Both the position numbers and the translations under genes were made by a program. The notes under the pieces are model-generated. The model was not told the DNA's origin. It saw only the letters and a list, made by a program, of their open reading frames with translations, and made no database searches. This document shows positions 38,341-46,685 of a DNA stretch of 64,000 bases, one piece after another (within the stretch, counting starts at the first letter, position 1; the number at the start of each line of letters is the position of its first letter). The stretch lies in assembly GCF_002208095.1 (NCBI RefSeq), contig NZ_CP017991.1:1-64000 (forward strand), in the 5' to 3' direction. Origin of the DNA: Enterobacter cloacae complex sp. ECNIH7. GTDB taxonomy: Bacteria; Pseudomonadota; Gammaproteobacteria; Enterobacterales; Enterobacteriaceae.

Positions 38341-40721
38341 TATTTTTCTACCCCCACTATCTTGTGCAGCAACCCCTCGCTTTGCTGCTCCAGAGCGAGG
38401 ATGTCGGCGCGGATTTCGGCCAGCGTGCGCAGTGGTGTGGGCTTGTAGAAGTAGCGGGCAAACGATATCTCATAACCGATCTGGGTCTTGTCGGTAGCGA
38501 TCCAGGCGTCCGGTACATGCGGCAGCACTTCCCGCTCGAAAAACGCATCGATACCACCCGACTCCTTCAGCGGTACCTGCTCGGTATCGCGCAGCTCACT
38601 GTCGGGTTCGTACTCGACCATGAACCGATCCTTGCCCACTGTCTCCAGGTACGCGCCATCGAAGCCGGGCTCAAAGAAGTCGCTCGCCTTGAGTTTGCTG
38701 CGTTTGGCAATGACTGGCGGGGCCGTTTCGTCACGCCAGCTCACAGCTTTGTAGATGGCCTTCTTCTCGGGTGCGCTGAGCTTGTCACCCTGAGCTTTCA
38801 GGGCAGTATCGAAGCGGGTACGGAATTCATTGTGGTCATCGAACACGGCGCTACCTAGAGCTTTTTGCACCCGTTGCGCCACCACCATCAGCGCCTTGTC
38901 GCGCAGCCACGTCGATGCGTCGAGCAGCTTCTTGCGGCGCTTGGCGGGCACGGCCTTACGCGCGGCGGGAGTCTCGCTGTCATCGCCGCTGTCTTCGTTC
39001 TCGTCCTCTTCGTTCTCGTCCTCGCCTTTCAGCCATGCCTCGATGGTCGGCTTGAGCTTGGCGAAATCGGTATAGAGCGCCTCGCCGTGGGTGGCGTAGA
39101 TCTCGGCGCGTATCGCCTCGTCGCCGGTGGCAAAACGCAGGAGTTCGATTCGCTCGTCGGAGAGCTGGCTTTTCAGGCGCAGCGGGCGCTCGACAGTGAT
39201 CTTCCAGTAGCCGAAGTCCTGAGTGTCGAACCATTTCGACTCGGCGGTTTCTTGCGCCTCGCCGAGGTAGATGTCGATGATTCGCTGGATGTCTCCATCC
39301 GAGAGTTCACAATTCTTCTTGCCGAGATTGCGGCGCAGCGGCTGGAACCAGCCACTTGCATCGATCAACTGCACTTTGTCACGACGCGCTTCGGCTTTCT
39401 TGTTGGCCAACACCCAGATATAGGTGGCGATGCCGGTGTTGTAGAAAATGTTGAGCGGCAGGGCGATGATGGCCTCCAGCCAGTCGTTCTCCAGCACCCA
39501 ACGGCGGATGTTACTCTCGCCCTGGCCTGCATCGCCGGTGAACAGCGCGGAGCCATTATGAACCAGCGCGATGCGGCTGCCCAACGGCGTGTGGTGTTTC
39601 ATCTTTTGCAGCTTATTCACCAGGAACATGAGCTGTCCGTCGCTGGAGCGGGTGATAAGCTTGAACTCAGCATTGCCCGCGTGGCTGACGATGAAGCGCT
39701 GGTCATTGAATTCCTTCTTGCCGCCCATGCGCTCCAGATCGGTCTTCCAACTCTTGCCGTAGGGCGGGTTGGAGATCATGAAATCAAATTCGCGCGAACG
39801 GAACTGGTCAGCGGACAGAGTGGACTTATCAGCGCCACCGACGATGTTCTCGGCCTCCTCGCCTTCGCCCTTCAAGAGCAGATCGGCCTTGCAGATGGCG
39901 TAGGTTTCGTCGCTAATTTCTTGCCCGAACAGGTGGATGGAGACTTCCTTGCCATGCTGCCCGGCAAGCTCGTGTAGCGATTCCTCGGCCACGGTGAGCA
40001 TGCCGCCGGTGCCGCAGGAGCCGTCGTAGAGCGAATAGGTGCTAGACTCGATGCGCTCGGCCACAGGAAGGAACAGCAGCTTGGCCATGAGCTGCACCAC
40101 GTCGCGCGGGGTGAAGTGCTCGCCTGCCTCTTCATTGTTATCTTCGTTAAAGCGGCGGATCAGCTCTTCGAACACAGTGCCTATGCCATGGTTGTCCAGC
40201 GGCGGCAGCTTGATGCGGCCGTCGGCATCCTTCACCGGCAACGGCGAGAGATTGACCTCCGGGTCGAGGAAATCTTCAATCAAGTAGCCCAGAACGTGGG
40301 AATCCACCAACTTCTGGATCTGGTTGTGGAAACTGAACTTGGCGAGGATTTCCTGGACGTTGGGCGAAAATCCATCCAGATACGCAATAAAATCATCACG
40401 CAGCCGCTGGCCTGCGGCACTGGCCTTGAGCTTGGCCAGAGTAAATTCCGATACGTTGTAGAAGGCTTGGCCTGCTGCCATACGCAGAGCGCCGTCTTGC
40501 TCGACCACTTTATGGGCATCAAGGAGCTTCTTGCGCTCTAGCACAGCATCTTTCGTCGCCTCTAGCACGGCATCAAGCCGTCGCAGTACGGTGAAGGGCA
40601 GGATCACGTCGCGGTACTTGCCGCGTACATAGACGTCGCGCAAGCGGTCATCGGCAATGTTCCAGATGAAATCGGAAATCCACTTGATCTGGCTTTGGTC
40701 TTGTTGTTGCTTCTTATGCAT
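38340..40721 (-). CDS. hsdM: Type I DNA methyltransferase HsdM
   Basis: N6-adenine methyltransferase subunit, 793 residues. An N-terminal helical HsdM domain is followed by the SAM-binding motif DGSCGTGGML (233-242) and the catalytic NPPY (318-321). The C-terminal 250 residues are an extension with an acidic stretch (GEDENEEDENEDSGDDSE near 565-582) and basic residues, longer than the EcoKI type of about 530. With HsdS it should still methylate DNA even though HsdR is broken, so the locus may now act as an orphan methylase. It lies 11 bases after the DUF262 gene. Confidence 0.92.
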   Translation of the reverse strand: MHKKQQQDQSQIKWISDFIWNIADDRLRDVYVRGKYRDVILPFTVLRRLDAVLEATKDAVLERKKLLDAHKVVEQDGALRMAAGQAFYNVSEFTLAKLKASAAGQRLRDDFIAYLDGFSPNVQEILAKFSFHNQIQKLVDSHVLGYLIEDFLDPEVNLSPLPVKDADGRIKLPPLDNHGIGTVFEELIRRFNEDNNEEAGEHFTPRDVVQLMAKLLFLPVAERIESSTYSLYDGSCGTGGMLTVAEESLHELAGQHGKEVSIHLFGQEISDETYAICKADLLLKGEGEEAENIVGGADKSTLSADQFRSREFDFMISNPPYGKSWKTDLERMGGKKEFNDQRFIVSHAGNAEFKLITRSSDGQLMFLVNKLQKMKHHTPLGSRIALVHNGSALFTGDAGQGESNIRRWVLENDWLEAIIALPLNIFYNTGIATYIWVLANKKAEARRDKVQLIDASGWFQPLRRNLGKKNCELSDGDIQRIIDIYLGEAQETAESKWFDTQDFGYWKITVERPLRLKSQLSDERIELLRFATGDEAIRAEIYATHGEALYTDFAKLKPTIEAWLKGEDENEEDENEDSGDDSETPAARKAVPAKRRKKLLDASTWLRDKALMVVAQRVQKALGSAVFDDHNEFRTRFDTALKAQGDKLSAPEKKAIYKAVSWRDETAPPVIAKRSKLKASDFFEPGFDGAYLETVGKDRFMVEYEPDSELRDTEQVPLKESGGIDAFFEREVLPHVPDAWIATDKTQIGYEISFARYFYKPTPLRTLAEIRADILALEQQSEGLLHKIVGVEK

Positions 40722-40732
40722 CGATACTTACC

Positions 40733-42463
40733 TTAATTCGCCGCTGAGGCGCTGGCATTGTCTGTGGTGACGGCGAGTTTCCAATGATTTTTGAGTTCGC
40801 CCATCAGGCGTTTCTGACGCTCAGCCAGAAGGTTGGGTGTCCACTCGTTTTCTGACCTGACTTCCTGCGTTAGCACGAAGGGCGACGCCTTGCCCTTACC
40901 CCTGAAGTAGGCATCCTTCTTCTTGGAAAAGTCGTAGTTGCTGGCAGATGAGTTCTTGTTCCTATCCAGCGGAACTAGATTGGCCAAACGGTGCGTCCAG
41001 CAATCTCGCTCGTCTTCATCCGGGAACCACTTGATCCAGTCCGAACCGTCAGGCGGGTTTTGCGGCAGCACATGCTCCAGCGACACGGCGTTTTGCAGCT
41101 GCACTCCAGGGGCTCGAACCAGAGATTCGAGACGTAAAACCAGTGCCATGCGGGCTTTGGGCAGGTTGCGGTAGATATCTCCGTCGAGAGCAGCCACGAA
41201 ATCTCGCTTCTGTTTGTCTGTAAGTGCCAGAGTGCCCAAGGTGACTAGATCGCCGTCGAAGGCCGTGGACTCGATGTCTTTAATGAGCGCAGCGTAGGTT
41301 TCGATGCGTTCGTTGATACCCACCTTTGTAACCAACATGAAATAGGTAAGGCGTTCTAGTGATTGGAAGAATTCTGCGAGCAATTTTGGTTTTTGCCGGA
41401 ATCGCTTGAAATACACCAGTGCCGGGGGTACCCAGTCCTTGAAGTCCACGCGGTTGAGCCAGAACAGGTGCTCGTTGATCGTCTCGGCGTGCTCGGTCGC
41501 CTCAAAGTCAGCGTCGCGCACGAAGTCCCATACTTCTGCGTAAGGTTTGATGACGGAGTCGATCAGGGCGATAGGGTTATTGTACTCGGTGACGTGCTCT
41601 TGGAATTCTTTGACCAAAATGTACTTCTGCTTCTTCTTCGCATAGATGCTACGGATGTGACCGAACAGATCACCAAAGGCGTCACGGCCCAGTGAGGTTT
41701 CGATGCGACTCCACTCCTTGGCATAGACCCGACTCTTAATGTCGCCTGCCGTGGTGCGGATTAGGCCCAGAACCTGCGCCTTGATGATGTCGATAGGCGC
41801 GAGGTCAAGCCCCCGATTATTGAGCACGGAAAAGATGCGGTAGGCAGCTTCAAGATCGGGCGTGGAGATAACAACCAGCGAGCAGTCGTTGGCCAGGAAC
41901 TGCCACAGTGCGCTCAGATCGGCGGGCGGTAGCGCCTTGGCTTTGGCAAGCAGCAGCGTGGCGTTTTCGCGGTATCGAAGTCGGCTGTCTTCCAGCTTGT
42001 CGGTGCTAGTGACCAACTGTGCGATGCCGCCCGGCTCTTGAATGTTGGTGCGAAAGAAGTCGGCATCCTCCTCGCGGGCGGTCAGGCGGTATTCATTTTT
42101 CTCGCCGAGGCTGACCTTGCCCTTCTTGTAGAGGAAATCGGTGATGTCGTCGGCTGCGTGCGGCATGGCCTCGCGCAGCACTGCAAACAGCATCGTCAGC
42201 GTCGACAGGCGCTGCTGGCCATCGACCACCGACGATTTGGGCTCTCGGTCGTTCTTGATCAGAACGATACTGCCGAGGAAGTATTGGCTGGTTGCACCGG
42301 AGACACGCGCATCCAGCATCGCCGAGTGCAGATCATCGAACAGCTCTGTGGCCTGCTCGGTTGTCCAGGCATAGGGACGCTGGTAGTCCGGAATCTCGAA
42401 CTGGTAGCTGCCTTCGAAGATCTCGCGGATCAGTTTGTCGTGGGCTTCAAGTGTCTTGGCCAT
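40733..42463 (-). CDS. DUF262/DUF1524 (GmrSD-like) protein
   Basis: A 576-residue protein with an N-terminal DUF262 domain: IPDYQRPYAW at 24-33 and the nucleotide-binding VDGQQRLST at 80-88. A C-terminal DUF1524 His-Me finger nuclease domain follows: EHVLPQNP at 463-470, HRLANLVPLDRNKN at 491-504 and SNYDFSKKKDAY at 508-519. This is the architecture of fused GmrSD type IV restriction enzymes, which cleave modified phage DNA, and of related DUF262 defence proteins such as BrxU. It is encoded between the WYL regulator and hsdM with gaps of 14 and 11 bases, so it is part of one operon with the type I system. All expected catalytic residues appear intact. Confidence 0.88.
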   Translation of the reverse strand: MAKTLEAHDKLIREIFEGSYQFEIPDYQRPYAWTTEQATELFDDLHSAMLDARVSGATSQYFLGSIVLIKNDREPKSSVVDGQQRLSTLTMLFAVLREAMPHAADDITDFLYKKGKVSLGEKNEYRLTAREEDADFFRTNIQEPGGIAQLVTSTDKLEDSRLRYRENATLLLAKAKALPPADLSALWQFLANDCSLVVISTPDLEAAYRIFSVLNNRGLDLAPIDIIKAQVLGLIRTTAGDIKSRVYAKEWSRIETSLGRDAFGDLFGHIRSIYAKKKQKYILVKEFQEHVTEYNNPIALIDSVIKPYAEVWDFVRDADFEATEHAETINEHLFWLNRVDFKDWVPPALVYFKRFRQKPKLLAEFFQSLERLTYFMLVTKVGINERIETYAALIKDIESTAFDGDLVTLGTLALTDKQKRDFVAALDGDIYRNLPKARMALVLRLESLVRAPGVQLQNAVSLEHVLPQNPPDGSDWIKWFPDEDERDCWTHRLANLVPLDRNKNSSASNYDFSKKKDAYFRGKGKASPFVLTQEVRSENEWTPNLLAERQKRLMGELKNHWKLAVTTDNASASAAN

Positions 42464-42477
42464 TGTTTTCCTCTTTC

Positions 42478-43386
42478 CTATGATTCCTTGGAACTGCTCA
42501 GGGCTTGGTATCCTGGAGCCAGCTTGGCGCTCTCGACTCCGTACAGCACCAGCGGATCGCTAAGCCATAGGCGATACTGTTCTTCTTTGAGGCGATGGTC
42601 AGGCGAGCAGTCCACGCTCCAGTGCAGCAGCATGTAGCCCACAACAGCAGCCCGCACGCGCATCTTGATCGACCCGTTGGTCATCCCGTAGTCCATCTTG
42701 ATGACCTCGGGACGCGCAAAGCGCGGATGAGGCACTAAGTCCAACTCCACGATCCGAGTCCACTGAATGTCGTTGTCCGAACGCTCGTTAGCCTTGGGTT
42801 CTTCATCAAGCAGGATAGGCGCTTCAATGCGGGTGACAACGAAGTCGCGGAACTCGCCACTCTTGCGATCAAAAGCTCGGACGTGCCAGCGCAGGCCGGT
42901 ATCGACCAGCGCAAAGGGCACAATGATCCGCTCGGTCTCACCGCTGCTCATTGAGTGGTAGCGGATGGCTACTGGCCGCTTGGCGTGGATAGCCCGGCAG
43001 ATTGGGGCCAGCACATCCATCCGTGGGCAGCTCAAAGCCACTGGAGACTCGCATGGCAGCAGCGGCCGCGAGTCGACGTTCACTCCATCTCCAAACCCAA
43101 GCGCGAGTGTCGACAAAACACGTTGCGTCGAGTGCTCGAAAATTGGAACAAACGCCTTGCCTATGCGGTAGATCTTGTTGCTACCATCGAATTCAATGTT
43201 CTGCGGTGCGATTTCCCGGTAAAGAGCCAGATCGCGAGTTGCCCCTGCCGGCGCCACACCGAAGCGCTCAATCAGGTCTGGGCGCCCAATATCACCGAAG
43301 AAGTAGAGCTGGAAGTCGATGTAGGCCAGCCGCTCGCGCTGGGCAAGGCTCAAATCCTCGACCCGTTTAGAGGGTGAACTAATCAT
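42478..43386 (-). CDS. WYL-domain transcriptional regulator (BrxR/CapW-like)
   Basis: A 302-residue regulator: a winged-helix DNA-binding region (about 15-75, AYIDFQLYFFGDIGRPDLIE followed by RFGVAPAGATRDLALYRE), a WYL ligand-binding domain (about 125-200, including RWHVRAFDRKSGEFRDFVVTRI) and a C-terminal WCX extension. This is the layout of BrxR/CapW repressors that control BREX, CBASS and other defence operons, probably by sensing a nucleic-acid or nucleotide signal. It is the first gene of the minus-strand operon. A perfect palindrome upstream (43433-43442) is a candidate operator. No good Shine-Dalgarno is visible before the ATG at 43386. Confidence 0.88.
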   Translation of the reverse strand: MISSPSKRVEDLSLAQRERLAYIDFQLYFFGDIGRPDLIERFGVAPAGATRDLALYREIAPQNIEFDGSNKIYRIGKAFVPIFEHSTQRVLSTLALGFGDGVNVDSRPLLPCESPVALSCPRMDVLAPICRAIHAKRPVAIRYHSMSSGETERIIVPFALVDTGLRWHVRAFDRKSGEFRDFVVTRIEAPILLDEEPKANERSDNDIQWTRIVELDLVPHPRFARPEVIKMDYGMTNGSIKMRVRAAVVGYMLLHWSVDCSPDHRLKEEQYRLWLSDPLVLYGVESAKLAPGYQALSSSKES

Positions 43387-43549
43387 GTGCCGCAGCTATG
43401 AAATGAAAGGAGAATGTAGTGATGTGATCCATATAGCGCTATTGTTATCATCAAATTGATTACAATCATGCACCATCTTTACTATAACAACAAGATATAA
43501 AGCCTCAAACGTAGACATAGTTCGTCTTGTATTAAATCTCTTCAATACG
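43387..43549 (-). promoter_or_regulatory. Promoter region of the WYL-DUF262-hsd operon
   Basis: An AT-rich stretch between the tnsE remnant and the WYL gene, unlike the GC-rich operon it precedes. It contains the perfect 10-base palindrome ATAGCGCTAT (43433-43442), about 47 bases before the start codon, overlapping a possible promoter (TTGATG about 15 bases upstream of TATGGA on the minus strand). It is the natural place for WYL autoregulation. Confidence 0.45.
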
Positions 43550-43876
43550 TTAGATTGATGTCATCCAACTGTGAAATCTTGCCGCCCAGTGCTCTGTCGA
43601 CTCCTCATGCAACTTGCCCTTATCCACGGATTTGGTCTGCGGGTGAGGAATGCCGGAATAGCCATCCTTGCCGCAGAGCATTTTTAACCGCTGATTTGGC
43701 CAGTGCAGTGATTTCTGGGTTAACTCTTCTGCCAACAGCGTAAGCTGCTTGGGCCAATCCAGAGGCGACTTCAGCCGTAATAGCAAAGTTGATAGAGAAC
43801 AAACACCGTCAGATGTATCGACTTCTAGGATATAGAAGGTGCGGCCCTGCAACTCCACCTCAACAACGGCCAGGCA
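43550..43876 (-). pseudogene. TnsE C-terminal fragment (Tn7-like transposition protein)
   Basis: About 108 codons that I recognise as the C-terminus of TnsE, the Tn7 protein directing insertion into replicating and conjugating DNA. Matching features in the same order as Tn7 TnsE: LEVDTSDGV followed by LST, then SLHWPN, GKDGYSG, HPQ and a closing W-A-R segment (EHWAARFHSW). The frame is closed upstream by a stop at about 43880, and no earlier TnsE sequence follows. The N-terminal four fifths are therefore missing, apparently lost where the IncFII replicon was joined. It points the same way as the WYL-hsd operon behind it, as cargo next to tnsE would. Confidence 0.65.
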
Positions 43877-44749
43877 CCTTTAACCTGCTCCCCGTATTTT
43901 CACACAGACTGCTGTTAGTTACTTCCGCTTTTGGCACAAAGCAGACGTTAAGACTTACAGCATCGGGAAACTTCTGGATGCCGCGTCAGCGGCATGGAGG
44001 CGCCAGATGAGGTTACATGTGTCTGTGGAGTCAAATGGCGCCGAAAGCCCGGCGTAGCCGGTTACCGGGCTATAAATTCTGCCACCCTACCCCCTGCCCT
44101 GATTAGCCTTAACCCGCTATCAGCAATGAAGAAATTAAGGTAATCCCTTTTAACCCCGGTGAGCGGGCTTTACGGCGTTTACGACGTAAAGGGCGTGATT
44201 TCCGGGGCCTTAGCGGCGGCAGCTTGCTGCTGACGCTTAGGGGGATGTTCATCAACTATTTCAGCGACACCAGGGAACTTAACATGGTAGCTGCAAAGCC
44301 ATACCCGCGAAAAACATCTCAGACGCCGCTGTACGCGGTCGGAGTGGACCCGGCAAGGCGACAGCCGCAGTCGGGGCGTATCTCCGCGTTAGCGGGCCGC
44401 AGGGCCGCTTACGAGCGTGTACTAAACAACTGACCACAGCTCCACCCACAGCGATGAAGAAGAGTAGTTACAACACCCATCATTAAAAGCGATGGTGTTC
44501 CCCGGCCTTTGGCCGGGGGCGGCGGCGCTTTTCAGTGGTGGGGAGGGGCACGGGATGTCAGAACGGCGCTGGTTTTCTGCCATAAGGGATTGTTTGTATG
44601 TTGTAACTACTGGTTCCGGGGCCCGTCGCAAGGCGACGGGAGGTACATATGTTGTTTCCGAACCGGCGCGACCGTCAGGTCGCTGCAAGGGCGGGCATTC
44701 TCAGGAGCCTGTCCAGAGGTCAGGCGATGAACAGGTTATATCTTTATAA
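43877..44749. other. Replicon-distal region, mostly non-coding
   Basis: The 870 bases beyond the origin of the IncFII-type replicon. They have many short inverted repeats (for example around 44050-44075 and 44160-44200) and a palindromic look, but no strong gene. One frame, 44555-44749, is listed separately. Another at 44224-44433 has no ribosome binding site. The tnsE/replicon junction lies at the left border. Confidence 0.4.
44555..44749 (+). CDS. Hypothetical small protein near the origin
   Basis: A 64-codon frame starting MSERRWFSAIRDCLYVVTTG, with a strong GGGGAGGGG purine tract 6-14 bases upstream. It is basic and has no recognised domain. Similar frames are annotated as hypothetical next to the origin of IncF replicons, in the area where repA4-type frames are described. 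Expression is unproven, and an opposing frame (44422-44688, minus) overlaps it. Confidence 0.3.
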   Translation: MSERRWFSAIRDCLYVVTTGSGARRKATGGTYVVSEPARPSGRCKGGHSQEPVQRSGDEQVISL

Positions 44750-44891
44750 GAGAGAAAAAGTCTTTATTTAAAAGAAGTAGAGATCTGGTTTTTAAAAGAA
44801 ACCACGCACTTTGAAATTACTTCGCCTGGCGCTTTGTAAGCATAACGGTTGTAACCTTATGGAAACTTCCCTTGCAGTTATTTGTGGATAA
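44750..44891. other. Replication origin (oriR) of the IncFII-type replicon
   Basis: An AT-rich tract (about 44750-44830) ends with a perfect DnaA box, TTATCCACA on the minus strand (44883-44891). It lies about 170 bases beyond the repA stop, the same distance and order (repA, CIS, DnaA box, AT-rich region) as in plasmid R1. The exact borders are by analogy. Confidence 0.7.
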
Positions 44892-45063
44892 CTGAATTCA
44901 GCGGCCGAAAGTGACGCCAGCGATGAAATTTCTGGCTATTCTGATGGTCGGAAAACATGGGATTTGGTTAACAGCCCCGCCACTTAGCTCAGATAATAAG
45001 CTGTGGCGGGAAGCAGACGTGCGGAACCCTCCGGCGCCAGCCGGATTTTTCACACAGGAAGGG
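44892..45063. promoter_or_regulatory. CIS element between repA and oriR
   Basis: These 172 non-coding bases directly behind repA correspond in place and size to the CIS element that loads RepA onto the origin in cis. They contain a GC-rich hairpin, CCGGC-GCCA-GCCGG, near 45032-45045. Called by position and analogy to R1. Confidence 0.55.
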
Positions 45064-45945
45064 TTATATGGGGACGGTGGCCAGCCGCGTGTAGTTGTTA
45101 CCGCGCGACATTAGCATGCGCTCTTTCACTCGCCGCTCCAGCTCCCGCTTCATGGCATCAAGACCACCGGTAAAGCGTCCGCAGGCGTATTCCCGTGTCA
45201 GCTGTTGTTTCACCAGGGTCACAATGTACTTGCGGGTTCTTTCCGCGTCACGACGTGCACGGGCACGTTTCAGGCCATGCTGTTTACGTTCGGACTGGTA
45301 GCTGCGGAACCGTTCGCGCACAAACCGCCAGGACTTCGCTATCAGCTCGTCCATCTCCAGCGGCTTCAGGTTCTGCTTTTTGCGCTGCTGATTTTCCCAT
45401 TCCACGCGGCTGCGGCGGGCAGCCACAACAGCCACGTCAGAGACATCGAGCGCCGAGAAAAGTGCTGGTGTGAAGGTGATATCAGTCGGTATATTGCAGC
45501 CAATCTGGGGGTCGTATTCGGTCTGGTAGGTAATCAGCCCCAGCTCCGCCATAAACTTCAGCGCCCGTGTGGCACGGGTGATGGACAGATTGCCGGTTTT
45601 CGACTCGGTGGCCAGTCCGCATTCAATAGCCAGATTGGTGATGGAACGCTGGACACGGTTGGCCAGCGGGTCATAGTGGAAACACAGTCCCTGGAGAAGG
45701 GCATCAATGGCCCGACGGCGCAACAGTGGCGGCATGCGATGACGCTTACCGAGTGAACGCACGAACGCCACATGAACGGAAAAATCAAAACGGGACGTGA
45801 AGCCTTCGGCTTTCGCCATCAGCTTACGACAGAACGGTAGTGTCGCTTTCTCTTCATCGCTGCCTTTTTTCTTCGGCACTACGAATTGTGGGAAAGGATT
45901 TTTTACCTGTCGGTAATGAGAGAACAGGGCCTTGGCGTCAGTCAC
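45064..45945 (-). CDS. repA: RepA replication initiator (IncFII family)
   Basis: Initiator protein that binds oriR and starts replication. The GTG at 45945 gives 293 residues beginning (M)[20 protein letters not shown]. It overlaps the tap leader by 8 bases, just as repA and tap of R1 are coupled; a longer frame from a GTG at 45957 is less likely. Family hallmarks are [49 protein letters not shown] and [20 protein letters not shown], read from separate parts. The N-terminus resembles the Klebsiella (FIIK-like) branch more than R100. Expression depends on tap translation and is blocked by CopA RNA. Confidence 0.95.
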   Translation of the reverse strand: MTDAKALFSHYRQVKNPFPQFVVPKKKGSDEEKATLPFCRKLMAKAEGFTSRFDFSVHVAFVRSLGKRHRMPPLLRRRAIDALLQGLCFHYDPLANRVQRSITNLAIECGLATESKTGNLSITRATRALKFMAELGLITYQTEYDPQIGCNIPTDITFTPALFSALDVSDVAVVAARRSRVEWENQQRKKQNLKPLEMDELIAKSWRFVRERFRSYQSERKQHGLKRARARRDAERTRKYIVTLVKQQLTREYACGRFTGGLDAMKRELERRVKERMLMSRGNNYTRLATVPI

Positions 45946-46012
45946 ACCTTCCCGCACTTATGTTGCACGGAAGGAGCACTGAGCACAGAAGGTATTGCAG
46001 TTTTCTGAGCAT
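45938..46012 (-). CDS. tap: Tap (RepA leader peptide)
   Basis: A 24-residue leader peptide starting [20 protein letters not shown] and ending GRCD. Its translation opens the repA start, which overlaps its last codons, and is the step inhibited when CopA RNA binds the leader. It is too short for ordinary gene finding but fits the IncFII pattern almost residue by residue. Confidence 0.88.
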   Translation of the reverse strand: MLRKLQYLLCSVLLPCNISAGRCD

Positions 46013-46029
46013 AAAACTATACTCCCTGC

Positions 46030-46117
46030 ATAGAGCAACAGCTTCTATACAGTTTAAGTAGGCCCCGTTAATCTTCTTCCCGTCGCCAAACTAGATGAAG
46101 ATTATCGGGGTTTTTGC
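46030..46117 (+). ncRNA. copA: CopA-type antisense RNA
   Basis: Antisense RNA against the repA leader that sets copy number and incompatibility. A promoter with TTGCAG (45995-46000), 17 bases, TATACT (46018-46023) predicts a start near 46030. The RNA contains the long hairpin formed by CCCCGTTAATCTTC (46063 onward) and GAAGATTATCGGGG, followed by TTTTTGCTTTT as terminator. It is very similar to R1 CopA as remembered. Its loop sequence is the part that determines the incompatibility group. Confidence 0.88.
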
Positions 46118-46228
46118 TTTTCTGGTTCTGGGTAGACACCTCATCAGAACCAGTTCCCTGCCACCTTACGGCGTGGCCAACCAGAAATCTCTAAACGATC
46201 AGTAATCTAGCACTCATAGCCAGTAGGA

Positions 46229-46498
46229 TCAAGAATGTGACGTCGTTACGCCTATTCCAAGCTTGGCTGATTCCATTTCGATAAGCCTTTCAATCATTTC
46301 CGCTTGGGTGATCCCTTCATTTTCACACATTAACTGAAGCTGGCTTTTAAGCGAGTCACGCACAAACACCCTCACTTCTTTATGCGTGGCTTTTTTACGT
46401 GCAACAGCTTTCTGCTGACGCTCTGCAGCAGAAAGCGGATTCCCTTTTCTGTAGGGACGTTTAGATGAGGAAGTAACTGCGTTAACGACCTGTGACAT
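46229..46498 (-). CDS. copB: CopB/RepA2 transcriptional repressor of repA
   Basis: An 89-residue basic protein that represses the repA promoter in IncFII plasmids. The start at 46498 (MSQVVNAVTSSSKRPYRKGN) is preceded by GAGGAGG; six more in-frame codons upstream are rejected. It has a ribbon-helix-helix-like C-terminal part (EVRVFVRDSLKSQLQLMCENEGITQAEMIERLIEM, quoted as a region). The 110 bases between its stop and CopA should contain the repA promoter it controls. Confidence 0.88.
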   Translation of the reverse strand: MSQVVNAVTSSSKRPYRKGNPLSAAERQQKAVARKKATHKEVRVFVRDSLKSQLQLMCENEGITQAEMIERLIEMESAKLGIGVTTSHS

Positions 46499-46647
46499 CT
46501 CTGCCTCCTCAAGCATTTAACAAAATACTTGGACAAAGATACTACACGTAGCCAGATGCAGCGAGAGTCTATGTTATTTTTTGTTATATAACCTGCCCTT
46601 GTTGGCGCAATGAACAGGTTATTCAGCGAGGGGGTTAATACGAAGAA

Positions 46648-46685
46648 GGGGTCGTCTCAGAAAACGGAAAATAAAGCACGCTAAG
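46648..46685. repeat. Left terminal inverted repeat of the Tn21-subgroup transposon
   Basis: A 38-base Tn21-type repeat starting GGGGTCGTCTCAGAAAACGG and ending in CACGCTAAG. It borders copB upstream sequence on the left. The stop codon of the adjoining recombinase gene lies inside its last bases. Two further copies in the same orientation occur at 49880 and 55308. Confidence 0.9.

Noticed and set aside
38865..39977. Plus-strand 370-codon open frame opposite hsdM (and similar long plus-strand frames from 35244 to 42637)
   Set aside because: They are antisense shadows of the GC-rich hsd and DUF262 genes. They have no ribosome binding sites and composition unlike real proteins, while the minus-strand frames carry all catalytic motifs.
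44224..44433. Open frame near the origin (MVAAKPYPRKT...) as a repA4-like gene
   Set aside because: No ribosome binding site and no recognised family; the area is rich in inverted repeats. Left as part of the non-coding region.
44422..44688. Minus-strand 88-codon frame overlapping the small plus-strand frame at 44555
   Set aside because: No Shine-Dalgarno and low-complexity composition. The plus-strand frame has the better start, though neither is proven.
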